From: Bacillota bacterium
GTDB lineage: Bacteria > Bacillota > Clostridia > Acetivibrionales > DSM-1351
Direction of reading: 5' to 3'
Assembly: GCA_023390335.1 (NCBI GenBank)
Contig: JAEWCZ010000087.1
Span: 62,001-126,000 of the forward strand
Length of the DNA: 64,000 bases
Shown here piece by piece: positions 54,157-63,054 of this stretch (its first letter is position 1; the number at the start of each line of letters is the position of its first letter). The position numbers were made by a program, and so were the translations under genes. The notes under the pieces were generated by a model. It did no database searches. It was not told the DNA's origin and worked only from the letters and a program-made list of their open reading frames with translations.

Positions 54157-56094
54157 TTATTTAGCACGGGTTCTGATTTCTTCAACTATCTTATCAACAA
54201 ACTGTTCTGCGGACATTGCTCCAAGATCGCCGTCTTTTCTGGAACGAACCGAAACAGCATTGTTTTCCATTTCCTTGTCGCCTATTACAAGCATGTAAGG
54301 TATTTTTTCCATCTGAGCTTCTCTGATCTTGTAGCCTATCTTTTCATTTCTTGTATCCACTTCAACCTTTACACCCTTATCTCTGAGCATTTGTGCTACC
54401 TTTTGTGCAAAGTCATGATGTTTGTCAACCAAAGGTAGAATCTTTGCCTGAACAGGACATAACCAAGTTGGGAACGCTCCTGCATATTTTTCAATAAGCA
54501 TTGCAAGAGTTCTTTCGTAACAACCTATTGATGTTCTGTGGATTATATAAGGATGCTTCTTTTCATTATTTTTATCTACGTAAACCATGCTAAGTCTTTC
54601 AGCAAGGGCAAAGTCAACCTGTACGGTAATAATGGTATCTTCTTTTCCGTGAACGTTTTTGCACTGGATATCAAGCTTTGGTCCGTAGAAAGCCGCTTCA
54701 CCTTCTGCTTCCTTGTAATCTATCTTCAAGTGATCCAAAATTGTTCTCATCTGGCCCTGAACATTTTCCCAGTCTTCTTCGTTTCCGATATATTTTTCTT
54801 TGTTCTTAGGATCCCATTTTGAGAACCTGTAAGTTACGTCATCCTGTATTCCCAGAGTTTCCATCATAAATTTAATCAGGTCAACAACTCCCTTGAATTC
54901 GTCTTCCAATTGTTCAGGAGTACAAACCAAATGACCCTCTGAAATTGTAAACTGGCGGACACGTATAAGTCCGTGCATTTCTCCGGAGGCTTCGTTTCTG
55001 AACAAGGTAGAAGTTTCACCGTATCTTATAGGCAGGTCACGATAGCTGTGAAGCTTTGTGTTATATATCATAAACTGGAAAGGACAAGTCATTGGCCTTA
55101 ACGCCATAACTTCTTCGTCCTTTTCCTCATTACCCAATAAGAACATTCCGTCCTTGTAGTGTTGCCAGTGTCCTGATAGCTTATATAAATCGCTCTTTGC
55201 CATAAATGGAGTTTTGGTCAGCACGTAGCCTCTTCTCTCTTCTTCATCCTCTACAAATCTTTGCAAGGTTTGAACAATCCTAGCTCCTTTTGGCATAAGC
55301 AAAGGCAGGCCCTGTCCTACTTCCTCAACGGTGGTGAACAGTTCAAGTTCTCTGCCGAGTTTATTATGGTCTCTTTTCTTTGCTTCTTCAAGTCTAGTTA
55401 CATATTCTTCCAACTCACTCTTTTTAGGGAAGGCTGTACCATATATTCTCTGGAGCATCTTGTTTTTCTCGTTTCCTCTCCAGTATGCACCAGCAGCGCT
55501 CATAAGTTTAACGGCCTTGAGCTTTCCTGTTGACAATAGATGTGGGCCCGCACAAAGGTCAACAAAGTCACCTTGCTTGTAGAAGGATATTTCTTCGCCT
55601 TCCGGTAAATCCTTTATCAGCTCTACCTTATAGGGTTCACCCTTCTCCTCCATAAATTTGATTGCCTCTTCTCTTGGTAATGTAAATCTTTCAAGAGAAA
55701 TATCTTCTTTTATGATTTTCTCCATTTCCTTTTCAAGCTTTGCCAAATCCTCCGGTGCAAAGTTCTTTTCAGTATCAAAATCATAATAAAAACCGTTTTC
55801 TATAGCCGGACCTATTGCAAGCTTGATATTTGGGAATAGTCTTTTAACAGCTTGTGCAAGAACATGTGATGCAGTGTGTCTGTAGGCTAGTCTTCCTCCT
55901 TCGTCTGCAAATGTCAAAAGGCTCAGTGAACAGTCATTTTCCAACTTGAAATCCAGTTCCTTAACCTTTCCGTCAACTTCTCCTGCGAGAGCTACTCTTG
56001 CAAGTCCTGCGCTGATGCTTTCAGCAACCTCCTTGATTGTAATACCGTTTTGGTATTCCTTGCTGCTTCCGTCCTTTAATGTAACCTTAATCAT
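54157..56094 (-). CDS. thrS: threonyl-tRNA synthetase, divergent catalytic core
   Basis: A 645-residue synthetase that charges tRNA-Thr. Order: TGS domain (1-60), editing domain with HTASH (His73, His77) and CAGPH, catalytic class II core (about 260-530), anticodon-binding domain (540-640). The core differs from the usual bacterial form: motifs read RPMTCPFQFM, RQFTISEGHLVC and IHRTSIGCYERTLAML. The zinc ligands Cys, His and His are kept, so activity is expected. The first about 255 and last about 105 residues closely match the neighbour at 56122, which has a canonical core. GGAGG precedes the ATG. It lies 27 bases downstream of that gene and is presumably read from the same T-box leader. Confidence 0.95.
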   Translation of the reverse strand: MIKVTLKDGSSKEYQNGITIKEVAESISAGLARVALAGEVDGKVKELDFKLENDCSLSLLTFADEGGRLAYRHTASHVLAQAVKRLFPNIKLAIGPAIENGFYYDFDTEKNFAPEDLAKLEKEMEKIIKEDISLERFTLPREEAIKFMEEKGEPYKVELIKDLPEGEEISFYKQGDFVDLCAGPHLLSTGKLKAVKLMSAAGAYWRGNEKNKMLQRIYGTAFPKKSELEEYVTRLEEAKKRDHNKLGRELELFTTVEEVGQGLPLLMPKGARIVQTLQRFVEDEEERRGYVLTKTPFMAKSDLYKLSGHWQHYKDGMFLLGNEEKDEEVMALRPMTCPFQFMIYNTKLHSYRDLPIRYGETSTLFRNEASGEMHGLIRVRQFTISEGHLVCTPEQLEDEFKGVVDLIKFMMETLGIQDDVTYRFSKWDPKNKEKYIGNEEDWENVQGQMRTILDHLKIDYKEAEGEAAFYGPKLDIQCKNVHGKEDTIITVQVDFALAERLSMVYVDKNNEKKHPYIIHRTSIGCYERTLAMLIEKYAGAFPTWLCPVQAKILPLVDKHHDFAQKVAQMLRDKGVKVEVDTRNEKIGYKIREAQMEKIPYMLVIGDKEMENNAVSVRSRKDGDLGAMSAEQFVDKIVEEIRTRAK

Positions 56095-56121
56095 TTTTAA
56101 CCTCCGTATATTAATAACTGT

Positions 56122-58029
56122 TTATTTCAGTTTATTTTTTATTTCATCATATATTTTCTCAGTAAATTCTTCTGGTGATACAGCTCCTAAATCACCGTCT
56201 TTCCTGGATCTGACAGAAACCAGTCTGCCCTCCAGTTCCTTGTCTCCTATAACAAGCATATATGGAGTCTTTTCCATCTGGGCTTCACGAATCTTGTAAC
56301 CTATCTTTTCGTTTCTTGTATCTACCTCTACCCTTATATTTTCAGCTTCCAGAAGCTTTTTAACCTCATATGCATAGTCGTGATGCTTGTCGACCAGAGG
56401 AAGAATTTTAACCTGAACAGGACTCAACCATGTTGGAAAAGCACCTGCAAAATGCTCTGTTAAGATAGCTATAAATCTCTCTATACTTCCAAAAACAACC
56501 CTGTGAATCATTACAGGCCTATGCTTTTCACCATCAGGGCCGATATAACTTAAGTCAAATCTTTCAGGCAGGTTCATATCCAACTGAATTGTTCCACACT
56601 GCCATGTACGACCTATTGAATCCTCCAGATGAAAATCTATCTTCGGCCCGTAAAAAGCGCCATCGCCTTCGTTAACGGTGTACTTGATGCCTTTTAAATC
56701 CAATGCTTTTTTGAGTCCCTCTGTAGATAATTCCCACATTTCATCCGAACCAATCGAATTTTCGGGTCTTGTAGATAATTCTACATTGTACTTAAATCCA
56801 AAAACTTTGTAAAAATCATCTATTAAATTTATAACACCAACTATTTCATCAGTTATCTGCTCAGGTGTCATAAAAATGTGTGCATCGTCCTGTGTAAAGC
56901 ACCTTACCCTCATCAAGCCGTGAAGTGCACCTGAGAGCTCATGTCTGTGTACCAACCCCAATTCTCCCATTCTTTGAGGCAAATCCCTGTAAGAATGAAG
57001 TTTTCGTTTAAATACAAGAATCCCTCCCGGGCAATTCATGGGTTTAATAGCAAATTCCTGTTCGTCAATATCCACAGTATACATATTCTCTTTATATGTG
57101 TCCCAATGGCCCGATTTCAGCCAAAGTTCCTTGTTGAGGATAACAGGTGTTTTAATCTCCTGATAGCCTCCTTTTTTGTGCTCAGTTCGCCAGAAATCCT
57201 CCAGGAGATTGCGAAGAACCATACCTTTTGGCATAAAGAACGGGAAGCCTGGGCCTTCGTCAAGTATATCGAATAAATCCAGCTCTCTTCCTAATTTTCT
57301 GTGGTCACGTTTTTTTGCTTCTTCTATTCGGAAAAGGTACTCATCAAGCTGACTTTTCTTTGGAAAAGCTGTACCATATATTCTCTGAAGCATTTTATTC
57401 TTCTCATTACCTCTCCAATAAGCTCCAGCCACAGAAAGTAATTTTACCGCTTTCAGTTTTCCTGTCCCGACTAAATGAGGCCCTGCACAAAGATCTGTAA
57501 AATCACCTTGTTTGTAAAAGGATATTTCTTCACCTTCAGGAAGATCCTTAATCAACTCTACCTTATAAGGTTCGCCCTTTTCCTCCATAAATTTTATTGC
57601 GTCATTCCTTGGAAGAACAAACCTTTCTAACTTTAAGTCTTCTTTTATTATTTTTTCCATTTCCTTTTCAATACTATCAAGTTCCTCTATTGAAAATGGT
57701 TTTTCTCTTTCAAAATCATAATAAAACCCTGTATCAATTGCCGGCCCTATTGCCAGTTTAGCATCAGGGTACAGTCTTTTTACAGCCTGAGCCAAAACGT
57801 GTGAAGCGGTGTGTCTGTAAGTAAACCTTCCGCCTTCATCTTCAAAGGTTAAAAGATTCAACCTGCAATCACTATCCAATTTGAAATCAAGCTCCGTTAC
57901 CTTGCCGTTAACTTCTCCGGCCAAAGCTGCTCTTGCCAATCCCGCACTTATGCTCTCTGCAACTTCACGGACTGTAATGCCTTCGTGATATTCTTTTACA
58001 ATACCGTCTTTCAGGGTAATCCTTATCAT
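56122..58029 (-). CDS. thrS: threonyl-tRNA synthetase, canonical
   Basis: A 635-residue synthetase, the first gene after the T-box. Order: TGS domain, editing domain (HTASH at 73-77, CAGPH), canonical class II core with PMNCPGGI, CFTQDDAHIFM, FYGPKIDFHL, RTWQCGTIQLDMNLPERF and the zinc histidine in MIHRVVFGS, then the anticodon domain. The ATG at 58029 follows GGGAGG; the frame continues to a TTG at 58035 that would add two residues. In the core, RVRCFTQDD has Cys where Gly is usual. Compare with the tandem copy at 54157. Confidence 0.97.
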   Translation of the reverse strand: MIRITLKDGIVKEYHEGITVREVAESISAGLARAALAGEVNGKVTELDFKLDSDCRLNLLTFEDEGGRFTYRHTASHVLAQAVKRLYPDAKLAIGPAIDTGFYYDFEREKPFSIEELDSIEKEMEKIIKEDLKLERFVLPRNDAIKFMEEKGEPYKVELIKDLPEGEEISFYKQGDFTDLCAGPHLVGTGKLKAVKLLSVAGAYWRGNEKNKMLQRIYGTAFPKKSQLDEYLFRIEEAKKRDHRKLGRELDLFDILDEGPGFPFFMPKGMVLRNLLEDFWRTEHKKGGYQEIKTPVILNKELWLKSGHWDTYKENMYTVDIDEQEFAIKPMNCPGGILVFKRKLHSYRDLPQRMGELGLVHRHELSGALHGLMRVRCFTQDDAHIFMTPEQITDEIVGVINLIDDFYKVFGFKYNVELSTRPENSIGSDEMWELSTEGLKKALDLKGIKYTVNEGDGAFYGPKIDFHLEDSIGRTWQCGTIQLDMNLPERFDLSYIGPDGEKHRPVMIHRVVFGSIERFIAILTEHFAGAFPTWLSPVQVKILPLVDKHHDYAYEVKKLLEAENIRVEVDTRNEKIGYKIREAQMEKTPYMLVIGDKELEGRLVSVRSRKDGDLGAVSPEEFTEKIYDEIKNKLK

Positions 58030-58075
58030 GTTCAAAAACCTCCCTTTTGCAATACTTTATAAGACATAAAAAAGA

Positions 58076-58292
58076 CATAAAAAACTCCCGTCCTTATATA
58101 AGGACGAGAGTTATCTCGCGGTTCCACCCTACTTTCTGCTCTGTGCGTAAAAATACGCTGATTATAACGTTATCACCGATACAGCTCGGAGGTGGTCTTC
58201 GGTAAAGTGAAGGTTTGGATACTTTCAGCCAATAATATCCAATCTCTGAAACCCCTGCTTTTACTTACTCTTCTCGTCAACGCCTTTGTCGA
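58076..58292 (-). promoter_or_regulatory. T-box riboswitch, threonine type
   Basis: On the minus strand the leader contains the T-box core AGGGTGGAACCGCG (58117-58130) followed by a terminator stem (58085-58110, GC-rich with TTTTTT). The 5' part has the stem I pattern with GACGAGAAGAGTAAG at its start. A candidate specifier codon ACC (Thr) is at 58201-58203 in CACTTTACCGAAG. Uncharged tRNA-Thr would stabilise the antiterminator and raise expression of both thrS genes. A direct repeat GACATAAAAAA lies just after the terminator. Confidence 0.93.
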
Positions 58293-58446
58293 TATTTAAA
58301 TATCTATTTATTTATTATATTCCTTACTGTTTTTATATGTCAATACTTCATGTTTTGTTTGTATTTAATGTTAAATCATCTATAAGTTGTAAATAATATA
58401 GTTATTAATATTAATACTACATTATAAAAAAAGCAGGAGGACAGGT

Positions 58447-58596
58447 TTGAGAAATAAACGGGTTATTCGCTGTAAAAAGGACAGGAGAAAAAAGTATTTA
58501 AAGCTGTTTTTTTTAGGTTTTTTATTACCAGCATTTTCGGTACTAATAGTTTACGTTTCATTTTTAATATTTATTATGCCGTTATATGTCAAGTAA
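58447..58596 (+). CDS. small basic membrane protein, TTG start
   Basis: A 49-residue protein too short for routine gene finding. AGGAGG lies six bases before the TTG. The sequence is RNKRVIRCKKDRRKKYLK (strongly basic) followed by one hydrophobic helix of about 27 residues ending MPLYVK. The perfect ribosome site and the clean basic-then-hydrophobic layout support a real gene. It is divergent from the T-box/thrS unit. Function unknown; such proteins may act as membrane-bound regulators of a partner. Confidence 0.6.
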   Translation: MRNKRVIRCKKDRRKKYLKLFFLGFLLPAFSVLIVYVSFLIFIMPLYVK

Positions 58597-58727
58597 TTGT
58601 TAATATTGCATATCATTTTAGTTTTTTATTGTAAGAAAATCGTGTATTAATACTATTTGAAATAGTTAAGTATAATAATATAATAAGTGCATGGATTAAA
58701 TTATATTTTCCTCCTTTAAATTATTTA

Positions 58728-58760
58728 AAACCGGCTCAAAATAGCCGGTTTCTTGTTTTG
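58728..58760. terminator. bidirectional terminator
   Basis: AAACCGGCT and AGCCGGTTT pair over nine bp around a six-base loop, with a T-rich tail to the right (TCTTGTTTT) and TTTAAATAA to the left. It serves comEA on the minus strand and probably any transcript from 58447-58596. Confidence 0.75.
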
Positions 58761-58774
58761 TATTCTAAAAATAA

Positions 58775-59521
58775 TCAGTTAATACATATGTAATTTTTTA
58801 TTTTATCAAATGTCTTTTGCTTAATTCCCGTTATTTTCATAATATCTGTTAGTTTTTTAAAACCGCCGTTTTGTTCCCTGTATTCTAAAATAGCTTTCGC
58901 CGTTGACGGCCCAACATTGGGTAGTTCTTCAAGTTCTGCCTGAGACGCTTTGTTAATATCCAAAAGTTTAGATTTAGAGTTGTCCAATGTGATCTCTTTC
59001 TCTCCTGCATCAGCTCCCAAACTGTCATTTATAATATCAACACCGCTGTTTAAAGGAATTCCGCCCGCAACTTTAACTTTTTCGGACTGATTGCCTGTTT
59101 TAGCTGTGTTTTCAGCTTTTGATGTTCCCTTTGCTTTGATTCTTAACATTGTATTTTCATTTAAAGGGTATGCTAAGTTTATATTTTCAATATCTGCTTG
59201 TTTAGTGGCACCACCGGCATTTTTTATGGCATCTTCAATAATCTGACCCTTCTTTATTGTTACTACTCCCGGTTTGTTTACACATCCTGTAACATAAACC
59301 TTTATATTAGGGATTTTTTCCTCCTCAGTCTGTTCTTCTAAAGACTCCTCCACCTTTGACTCAATTTTTGTATTCTCTTCAACTATAGGTGTTTCAAGGG
59401 GATGATAAACCTGCTTCAAAAAAAACCCCAATATACCTGAACCTAAAACCAGAACTACTATTATGCATACAATATGGATTTTACTTAAAAATATCTTTCT
59501 TCCAAAGACAGATAGCTCCAT
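58775..59521 (-). CDS. comEA: ComEA-family DNA-binding protein
   Basis: A 248-residue exported protein with one N-terminal membrane helix (about residues 12-35), an acidic linker, a SLBB domain (KVYVTGCVNKPGVVTI; GGATKQADIENINLAYPL) and a C-terminal pair of helix-hairpin-helix motifs (DINKASQAELEELPNVGPS; IMKITGIKQKTFDKIK) that bind double-stranded DNA. It is a receptor for DNA uptake in competent bacteria. GGAGG precedes the ATG. comEC, usually next door, is not in this part of the window. Confidence 0.93.
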   Translation of the reverse strand: MELSVFGRKIFLSKIHIVCIIVVLVLGSGILGFFLKQVYHPLETPIVEENTKIESKVEESLEEQTEEEKIPNIKVYVTGCVNKPGVVTIKKGQIIEDAIKNAGGATKQADIENINLAYPLNENTMLRIKAKGTSKAENTAKTGNQSEKVKVAGGIPLNSGVDIINDSLGADAGEKEITLDNSKSKLLDINKASQAELEELPNVGPSTAKAILEYREQNGGFKKLTDIMKITGIKQKTFDKIKNYICIN

Positions 59522-59819
59522 TAATTACCTCCTATTATGTTATGTTAAGTTAAAAATTAAAGATTTTGAAATAAATAGAAAAAACCCACGGGAAATTTAT
59601 AAATTTATTTCCACCTTTGCCAACCAATAATACTTTGAAAATACAGATTTATAATTTATACTGGAAAGATGAAAAGTATTTAGAAGTGTTTCTTAATTAT
59701 TATATTACATATTTTAGAATTTTTCCATATTATTTAAACAAAAGTCATTAAATAAGTTTAAAAAATTGAATTCTTGCTTTATACTTATAATATATTTTTA
59801 CTTATTCAGAGGAGGAGTT

Positions 59820-61142
59820 ATGAAGAAAGTACTGGCAACATTAATTATATCAATAGTATTACTATTTCAAATCTCACCCGCATTTTGTGCAAATCTCGAC
59901 ATTGCTGCTGCTTCATACATACTAATGGATGCAAAAACAGGAAGTGTTTTGTATGAGTATAAACCCGATCTGAAATGGCGTCCTGCCAGCACTACAAAAA
60001 TAGCAACTGCATTAGTAGCTCTTAAGGAAGGAAATATGGATCAAGTAATGACCGCCAGTAATGAGGCAGTTACTGATATAGGTGTCGGAGGTATGAACAT
60101 AGGCATCATGCCAGGAGAACAAATGTCATTAAATGATCTTCTTCACGCTCTTTTGATTGTATCGGCAAATGAAACAGCCAACATAATATCTGAAAACCTA
60201 TTTAATGATAAAGCTAAGTTTATGTCAGAAATGAATAAGGTTTCTGCCGATGCAGGAGCCAAAAATACCACTTTCACAAATCCTTGCGGAATTGATGAAT
60301 ACGAAAAAGATGCAGAGCATTTTTCCTCAGCAAGAGATTTGGCGCTCATAGCTAAAGAGTGCTTAAAATACCCTTTATTTCGTGAAATTATTGGCCAAAA
60401 GCAACTTAGTATGCTGCCACCCACAAATAAGCATAAAACTTGGAATGTTCTTAATTCTACAAATAAATTACTGGGACAATCCTTTAAATACGGACCTGAA
60501 ACTGGAGATGACAGGAATCAGTTTACCATAACTGGCTTGAAAACCGGCTCTACTTCTCGAGCAGGTGCAAATTTTATCTCCAGTGCTGTAAATAAGGATG
60601 GTCTGGAATTGATTTCTGTTGTACTCGGTGTAAATAATAAGCCAAACAGAACTGTGTTTGATTTTACAAAAACACTTTTAAAGGCAGGTTACGAAAACTA
60701 TTCCAGACAAATGATTATTGACCGTTCTACTATGATTCAGGAAATCACTGTCAAGGATGGAGCTAATGGGGATAAAGTCGATCTTATAACCAACGGGGTA
60801 ATTGAGGCACTTTTACCTAATGATAAAAACGAATGGCGTCTAGATAAAAAAATTAATGTTAGGCAGGATATAAAAGCTCCATTAAAAAAAGGAACTGTTC
60901 TTGGCAACATTGAGTATACAAGGGACGGGGTATCACTTGGAAAAGTCGATATTGTTTCTTCAAGAACTGTTGAACAGACACTAAAATCCAAATCAAAGGA
61001 TTATGTAAAAAACCTAACAAGCAATAACCTATTTAAGTACATTGTAATTGGAGTAATTATAATAATTTGTTTTTTAATTATGAGAATAATATTGAGAAAA
61101 ATATCAAGAAAAAGGAAATACAAATTAAGAAACTTCAATTAG
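59820..61142 (+). CDS. dacF: D-alanyl-D-alanine carboxypeptidase (DacF/DacA type)
   Basis: A 440-residue penicillin-binding protein that trims the peptidoglycan stem peptide. The ATG at 59820 follows GAGGAGG; an ATG at 59766 is not needed. Signal peptide, cut near FCA-NL. Catalytic motifs in order: ASTTK (SxxK), SANETAN (SxN) and LKTGST (KTG). The C-terminal beta domain is followed by a membrane anchor (about residues 405-425) and a basic tail. In sporulating Firmicutes this class acts in the vegetative wall or the spore cortex; which cannot be told here. Confidence 0.93.
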   Translation: MKKVLATLIISIVLLFQISPAFCANLDIAAASYILMDAKTGSVLYEYKPDLKWRPASTTKIATALVALKEGNMDQVMTASNEAVTDIGVGGMNIGIMPGEQMSLNDLLHALLIVSANETANIISENLFNDKAKFMSEMNKVSADAGAKNTTFTNPCGIDEYEKDAEHFSSARDLALIAKECLKYPLFREIIGQKQLSMLPPTNKHKTWNVLNSTNKLLGQSFKYGPETGDDRNQFTITGLKTGSTSRAGANFISSAVNKDGLELISVVLGVNNKPNRTVFDFTKTLLKAGYENYSRQMIIDRSTMIQEITVKDGANGDKVDLITNGVIEALLPNDKNEWRLDKKINVRQDIKAPLKKGTVLGNIEYTRDGVSLGKVDIVSSRTVEQTLKSKSKDYVKNLTSNNLFKYIVIGVIIIICFLIMRIILRKISRKRKYKLRNFN

Positions 61143-61269
61143 AAATCTGACTTTTTATATTTTTATTTGCCTCATATATTGATTTAATTTAAATATACTT
61201 ATATTATAGTATATGTTTATATGTAGTAAAAAATAAAAAACTATTAGCTTTTTAAAAGGAGTGTAATCA

Positions 61270-62988
61270 ATGAGAACCGAACCGATTTACCAGACTAGGA
61301 AAATCACTGATCTCAAAGATCTCATGGTTCAGAGTGCAAAATTATTCGGAGATAGAAACGCATTTTATATTAAAGGCAAAAATGGTGAGTACTACGGAAA
61401 AACATATACTGAACTCAAAAGCGATATTGACGCATTTGGTACTGCATTGATAAGCTTAGGTTTAAAGGGCAAAAAAATTGCTATTTTGTCTCAAAATAGA
61501 TCCGAATGGTGTACGTCATACTTGACAATAACAGGCGGTACTGGTGTGGTTGTCCCTTTAGACAAGGAACTTCCTTTTAATGAGATAGAAAACCTTATTT
61601 CACGTGCGGATGTCAGTGCAATTGTTTTTTCATCAAAATACCGCAACGATATGAAGAAATTATCCCTTAATTCCCGGGTTGAATATTACATAGACATTGA
61701 TCAGAAAGAAGAAGTATCCGACGGGTTTCTATCCTATTCATGTTTGATTGAAAAGGGTAGAAATTTATTAAAACAAGGTGACAGAAGTTATCTGGATGCC
61801 GAGATAGATCCCGAAGCCATGTGTGCTCTTATTTTCACATCAGGTACAACTGATCTGGCGAAAGGGGTTATGCTTTCAAGCAAGAACATTGTTTCCAACG
61901 TGACAGCTGTTGTTTCAGTGCTGTACATAGACGAAAATGACAGTGTTCTTTCTATTTTGCCCCTACATCACACTTATGAATGTACAGCAGGGTTTTTGGT
62001 AATGATGTACAGTGGTTGTTGTATGTCATTTAATGAGGGATTAAAATATATAGTTCAAAACCTGCAAGAGACAAAACCTACAATCCTTATGCTGGTTCCT
62101 CTTATACTAGAAAACATGCATAAAAAAATAGTTAAGCAGGCTTCCAAAACCCGTATGGGTAAAATTAAGTTTAATACTGCAATAGAAATAAGTAATTTTT
62201 TATATAATCTCTTTAAAATAGATATACGTAAAAAATTATTCAAACAGGTTCTGAACACTTTCGGTGGTAGAATTAGACTGGTTATTTCCGGTGCCGCTGC
62301 CGTAAATCCAGATGTTTCAAATGACTTATGTGCTATGGGTATAAGGATTGTCCAAGGCTACGGACTTACTGAATTTTCACCTATAGTAGCAGTAAATAAC
62401 GACCGTGGGTTCAGACATGATTCTGCTGGAAAGGCTCTTGCTGGAGTAGATGTACAGCTTGAAAATGTCGGTGAGGACGGTATTGGAGAATTTGTTATAT
62501 CTGGCGATAGTGTAATGTTAGGTTATTACCAAAACCCTACAGCTACCAGAAATATTTTAAAAGATGGTCGTTTATACACCGGCGACTTAGGATATATTGA
62601 TGAAGAAGGCTACATCTATATTACAGGCAGAAAGAAAAATGTCATAGTCACAAAGAACGGTAAGAATATATTCCCTGAGGAAGTTGAAGCATATCTTGCA
62701 AAATGTCCGTTTGTTAGAGAAAGCCTTGTTTGGGGTAGATTTGATGAAGAAACGGGTGAAACCGAAGTTAATGCACAGATTTTACCCGACATTGATGAAA
62801 TAAAGGATAAACTTGGTATTAATATTGTTTCAAACGATGAAATACGCAAAATTCTACATACCGAGATTAAGGAAATAAATAAACAGATGCCGCTTTATAA
62901 GCGTATCAAAGACTTTACAATACGAGAAGACGAGTTTGCAAAAACAACAACCAAGAAAATCAAGAGATATGTTGAGAACGTAAGCTAA
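61270..62988 (+). CDS. AMP-dependent acyl-CoA synthetase (long-chain fatty acid-CoA ligase-like)
   Basis: A 572-residue adenylate-forming enzyme of the FadD15-like kind. Motifs in order: phosphate loop FTSGTTDLAKGVML, LPLHHTYECTAGF, YGLTEFSPI, and the hinge region YTGDLGYIDEEGYIYITGRKKN with KNIFPEEVEAYL. GGAGTG precedes the ATG. It activates a fatty or other carboxylic acid with ATP and CoA. It follows dacF by 127 bases and may have its own promoter; the link to the membrane or wall is speculative. Confidence 0.93.
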   Translation: MRTEPIYQTRKITDLKDLMVQSAKLFGDRNAFYIKGKNGEYYGKTYTELKSDIDAFGTALISLGLKGKKIAILSQNRSEWCTSYLTITGGTGVVVPLDKELPFNEIENLISRADVSAIVFSSKYRNDMKKLSLNSRVEYYIDIDQKEEVSDGFLSYSCLIEKGRNLLKQGDRSYLDAEIDPEAMCALIFTSGTTDLAKGVMLSSKNIVSNVTAVVSVLYIDENDSVLSILPLHHTYECTAGFLVMMYSGCCMSFNEGLKYIVQNLQETKPTILMLVPLILENMHKKIVKQASKTRMGKIKFNTAIEISNFLYNLFKIDIRKKLFKQVLNTFGGRIRLVISGAAAVNPDVSNDLCAMGIRIVQGYGLTEFSPIVAVNNDRGFRHDSAGKALAGVDVQLENVGEDGIGEFVISGDSVMLGYYQNPTATRNILKDGRLYTGDLGYIDEEGYIYITGRKKNVIVTKNGKNIFPEEVEAYLAKCPFVRESLVWGRFDEETGETEVNAQILPDIDEIKDKLGINIVSNDEIRKILHTEIKEINKQMPLYKRIKDFTIREDEFAKTTTKKIKRYVENVS

Positions 62989-63010
62989 GTTATTAAGCAT
63001 CTAAATTAAA

Positions 63011-63054
63011 AAACCGGAGTAATAGAAATATAAATATTCCTATTATTCCGGTTT
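63011..63054. terminator. bidirectional terminator between convergent genes
   Basis: AAACCGGAGTAATAG and CTATTATTCCGGTTT pair over 15 bp with one G-U around a 14-base loop. It overlaps the stop codon of the minus-strand gene at 63043. Confidence 0.8.

Noticed and set aside
54157..56094. Second thrS as a pseudogene or frameshifted copy
   Set aside because: It is full length, keeps all zinc ligands and editing residues, and has its own GGAGG site.
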